Below, in pieces: positions 30,124 through 32,686 of a stretch of DNA of 32,686 nucleotides; positions within the stretch are counted from its first letter, which is position 1; each line of letters starts with the position of its first letter. Both the position numbers and the translations under genes were made by a program. Location of the stretch: contig BRYA01000154.1 of NCBI GenBank assembly GCA_030267965.1, forward strand, positions 1 to 32,686. Reading direction: 5' to 3'. The DNA is from Triparma columacea. Its lineage: Eukaryota > Sar > Bolidophyceae > Parmales > Triparmaceae. The notes below the pieces were generated by a model. It ran no database searches. It was not told where the DNA came from and was given only the letters and a program-made list of their open reading frames with translations.

Positions 30124-30278
30124 TAGGACGGATTAGATTGTTCACGAAATGTGAGAAAATCAGGTTCAGGAGAGTGGGAGAGCAAACTTTAAATCTCATC
30201 CTCCATCGAAACATTCACGCCATCTTCTATACTCTAGCTCGAGCGCTATCGGACTATTACTTTCATATCCTTCCCACA
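30124..30278. promoter_or_regulatory. 155-bp divergent intergenic between BolA and BspA-like gene
   Basis: The starts at 30123 (minus) and 30279 (plus) face away from each other. The plus-strand frame is open upstream of 30279 but has no ATG, so the upstream coding appearance is taken as chance. Confidence 0.4.
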
Positions 30279-31562
30279 ATGCCCAATTCAGCAGTATACT
30301 CTGGCAAAGAGACTTTCTATGGCGATTGTGAGCTCACAGAGGTGACTTTTGCAAAGGGAGTGACGTCGATTGGCAGTAACGCCTTCTACGGATGTTCCTC
30401 CCTCACAGCCATCACAATCCCGGACTCAGTGACGACGATTGGCAATTGGGCCTTCTGGGGATGCTCCTCCCTCACGGCCATCACCATTCCTGACAATGTG
30501 ACGACAATTGGCTATGGCGCCTTCTACGGATGCTCCTCCCTCGCAGCCATCACCATCCCGGACTCAGTGACGATGATTAACGTTTACGCCTTCCAAGGAT
30601 GCTCCTTTCTCACGGCCATCACCATCCCGGACGGAGTGACTTCGATTGGCGAATGCGCCTTCGCAGAATGCTCCTCCCTCACGGCCATCACAATCCCAGA
30701 CGGAGTGACGATGATTGACGAACACGCCTTTGCAGAATGCTCCTCCCTCAAGTCCATCATCATCCCGGACGGAGTGATGACAATTGGCGATGGCGCCTTC
30801 GGTAGATGCTCCTCTCTCACGGCCATCACCATCCCGGACGGAGTGACGGAGATTGGCGAGGGCGCCTTCAGGGGATGCTTTTCCCTCACGGCCATCACCA
30901 TTCCAGATGAAGTGACGGAAATTGGCGAATGCGCCTTCCAAGACTGCTCTTCCCTCACGGCCATCACAATCCCGGACGGAGTGACGGAGATTGGCGAATG
31001 CGCCTTCGCAGAATGCTCCTCCCTCACGGCCATCACCATCCCGAAAGGAGTGACGACGATTGGCAATCACGCCTTCAGGGAATGCTCCTCCCTCACGGTC
31101 ATTACCATCCCAGATGGAGTTAAGACAATTGGCATACGCGCCTTCTTGGGGTGCTCCTCCCTCTCGGCCATCACAATCCCGGACTCAGTGACGACAATCG
31201 GCCATCAAGCCTTCAGAAATTGCGTAGCCCTGACGAAACTCATGCTATCTCCTGCCGTTTCCATCGGTGATAACAGCTTCTTGAACTGCACTGCCTTAAT
31301 CGCTGCCGCTGCTGATCACAATATGCCGACTGTCGAGGACCTTCTCCATCATAGGTGGCACCGCAATATCGCTGTGATCGAACGCGTCAACGCTCTGCTT
31401 TGCCTCAAGGGAACCTGGGATCACGTGGAGAACCCACCCAGTGGATCGGATAGTCTGAAGCGGAAGCGAACGGACGGAGTTGAAGCCCCCGCGCTAAGGG
31501 AAACTCCGGCACGTGAGAAGATCCCGAAAGTTTTGTGGAGAGTAATTCTGGAATTTCTGTGA
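30279..31562 (+). CDS. BspA-type leucine-rich repeat (LRR_5) protein
   Basis: From the first in-frame ATG (30279) the product is 427 aa. Residues about 20-340 are roughly 14 units of 23 residues with the pattern CSSLTAITIPDGVTTIGxxA followed by F, the LRR_5/BspA signature. The C-terminal 90 residues are different: VEDLLHHRWHRNIAVIERVN, a basic linker (SLKRKRTDG) that could be a nuclear localisation signal, and KIPKVLWRVILEFL, an F-box-like short helix. No signal peptide is evident, so an intracellular protein-binding role is more likely than the surface adhesion known for bacterial BspA. Large families of this type are common in stramenopiles. Confidence 0.88.
   Translation: MPNSAVYSGKETFYGDCELTEVTFAKGVTSIGSNAFYGCSSLTAITIPDSVTTIGNWAFWGCSSLTAITIPDNVTTIGYGAFYGCSSLAAITIPDSVTMINVYAFQGCSFLTAITIPDGVTSIGECAFAECSSLTAITIPDGVTMIDEHAFAECSSLKSIIIPDGVMTIGDGAFGRCSSLTAITIPDGVTEIGEGAFRGCFSLTAITIPDEVTEIGECAFQDCSSLTAITIPDGVTEIGECAFAECSSLTAITIPKGVTTIGNHAFRECSSLTVITIPDGVKTIGIRAFLGCSSLSAITIPDSVTTIGHQAFRNCVALTKLMLSPAVSIGDNSFLNCTALIAAAADHNMPTVEDLLHHRWHRNIAVIERVNALLCLKGTWDHVENPPSGSDSLKRKRTDGVEAPALRETPAREKIPKVLWRVILEFL
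30349..31240 (+). repeat. 69-bp tandem repeat array (LRR_5)
   Basis: CTCCCTCACGGCCATCACCA-type segments recur at 69-bp spacing about 12-13 times, highly similar at DNA level (for example near 30398, 30467, 30674 and 30950). The similarity points to recent unit duplication or gene conversion. Confidence 0.9.
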
Positions 31563-31851
31563 ACTCTTTGTTGTTAAATCAATCGTTGAATTATTTTTCA
31601 GCGGCGCTTTCCTGAATTTCCTGTTACTCGGGACGAAAAAAAACTCATGCTGAGGTAAAAACTCTTCCAATTCAATTGGGATTTCATTTCCCTGAAATGC
31701 GAAGAAAATCCATTCACATCAAGAAAACCACCGAAGTCAAATCACCAAATCAAAAAACACCACAAATGGCACATTATTATGATTACGAGAAATACGAAGA
31801 CAACAATGACAACCACCATATAACAACACCAACACATTGTGAGTAAATTGA
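31563..31851. other. Intergenic, upstream of ELO gene
   Basis: This A/T-rich segment holds the 3' flank of the BspA-like gene and presumably the promoter of the elongase gene. No other feature seen. Confidence 0.4.
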
Positions 31852-32686
31852 ATGATATTAGAGCGTAAAGAGAAAATGAGACCACCAACATCAGTCCCTC
31901 GTTCTTATCGTCTCACACACCACACCACACCACACACCACAGCTTCCAACGCGTGCACCTTTCAAAATAATGTGTGGACAGGCTCAGAGCCTTACGTTGA
32001 AATTACCTGCCTTTACCCCTCACTCCGTTATATAACAACATCTTGGGAAATGTCTGAAAAACCCAACCTCCTTATATCACAGGGGCACGAGATGACAAAG
32101 AGATATCCAAACGCACCTGCGATCGTGTGTGCTGTGTACGTAGGGCTTTGCTGGTGGCTTCCAAAGGTCTTGAATGGGAGGAAGGTGAGTGTAAACTGAG
32201 TATGAACAGAGTATGTATGTTGACTGAACAACGCCAGTATCATAGTGAACGCCCTGTCAACTCCGTTAACTACGAGATTGACTGCCATACCTACCTACCT
32301 ACCAACCAACCATGTGACACACCACCCCCTCACGTCCCCATGTTATATGCCTTTGCGCGAGCCCCCTTTTCATCCACCTCTTGTTGACAACCCCCCCCCA
32401 CCCCCACCCCCACCCCCACCCCCCACTATCCGCAGTTCAACTGCCACCCAATTCTCCCCCTCTGGAACCTCCTCCTCTCCGCATTCTCCTTCGTCGGTTT
32501 CCTCCGTACCTTCCCCACCCTCCTCCACATAATCCTAACCTCCGGATCCTCCTCCGACCCCCCCGTCCTGATGGAGTACGTTCCGGCCCTAGGTCACATG
32601 CCGACGTTCGCAGAGGGTACGGTGTACAAAGTACTCAACGGGCTAGAGAACCTATTCACGGGGAAGGCAAGGTGAGCCGCGGGGGG
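31852..32686 (+). CDS. ELO-family fatty acid elongase, first two exons, cut by window end
   Basis: Exon 1 runs from ATG 31852 (later in-frame ATGs exist, for example 32050) to 32184. Exon 2 is 32436-32671 and ends at a GTGAGC donor; the rest lies beyond the window. Exon 1 ends AVYVGLCWWLPKVLNGRK, the first helix and basic loop of ELO proteins. Exon 2 opens FNCHPILPLWNLLLSAFSFV then GFLRTFPTLLHII, matching the conserved second ELO helices (WN...FS..G..R..P.L). ELO proteins are ER condensing enzymes that extend acyl-CoA chains by two carbons. The catalytic HxxHH box is not in the window. After the helices comes MEYVPALGHMPTFAEGTVYK, which I do not recognise from typical ELO loops. The intron (32185-32435) has a CCCCCA repeat near its 3' end. 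Confidence 0.72.
32391..32426 (+). repeat. CCCCCA repeat in ELO intron 1
   Basis: Five or six CCCCCA units occupy the pyrimidine-tract position just upstream of the CCGCAG acceptor at 32435. Confidence 0.8.

Noticed and set aside
30564..31070. Minus-strand frames with regular repeats opposite the BspA-like gene
   Set aside because: Because 69 is a multiple of 3, every frame of the repeat stays open; these are shadows of the LRR array.

Overview
The window is nuclear DNA of a eukaryotic microalga, most likely an ochrophyte stramenopile; a bolidophyte/Parmales-type genome is my best guess. The evidence is: many short GT-AG introns (about 60-250 bp); several N-termini with a signal peptide followed by a Phe (ASAF-like plastid presequences); a 14-unit BspA/LRR_5 protein; TTAGGG-type telomeric repeats at the left edge; and very dense, mostly head-to-head gene packing. 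Species identity cannot be proven from sequence alone. Exon coordinates below were worked out by hand from splice signals, reading phase and family similarity.

Left part (1-7275): telomere-like repeats, then one intronless 7.2 kb reading frame on the minus strand. It encodes a 2389-residue protein with several START-like lipid-binding modules followed by two copies of a multi-pass membrane module made by a 1854-bp in-frame tandem duplication. Its base composition looks more A/T-rich than the rest of the window.

Metabolic pair (8008-12682): a six-exon GH31 enzyme on the minus strand carries every residue of the sulfoquinovosidase signature and a signal peptide. Only 59 bp away, head to head, lies a PfkB-family sugar kinase. 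In bacteria these two families (YihQ and YihV) are steps of sulfoglycolysis, the breakdown of the plant/algal sulfolipid head group. This is the most interesting candidate system in the window.

Middle (12800-20050): a small protein with an ASAF-like presequence; an unrecognised multi-pass membrane protein; a mitochondrial-type NTF2/SnoaL-like protein whose last exon is only 81 bp; a doubtful Ser-rich small ORF; and an N-myristoylation-type EF-hand protein fused to an ABM-like alpha/beta-barrel domain, with a 34-base assembly gap in its first intron.

Right part (20049-32686): a six-exon SFI1-like W-repeat protein with near-identical 120-bp repeats; a Ddi1 ubiquitin-shuttle protease; a DUF2256 zinc-finger protein with plastid-type leader, divergent from Ddi1; a secreted/plastid protein of unknown family and, 44 bp away on the other strand, a Pro-rich KPDMPKF-repeat protein with an apparent thylakoid-lumen leader; a two-exon BolA; a BspA-type leucine-rich-repeat protein; and the first two exons of an ELO fatty-acid elongase cut by the window end.
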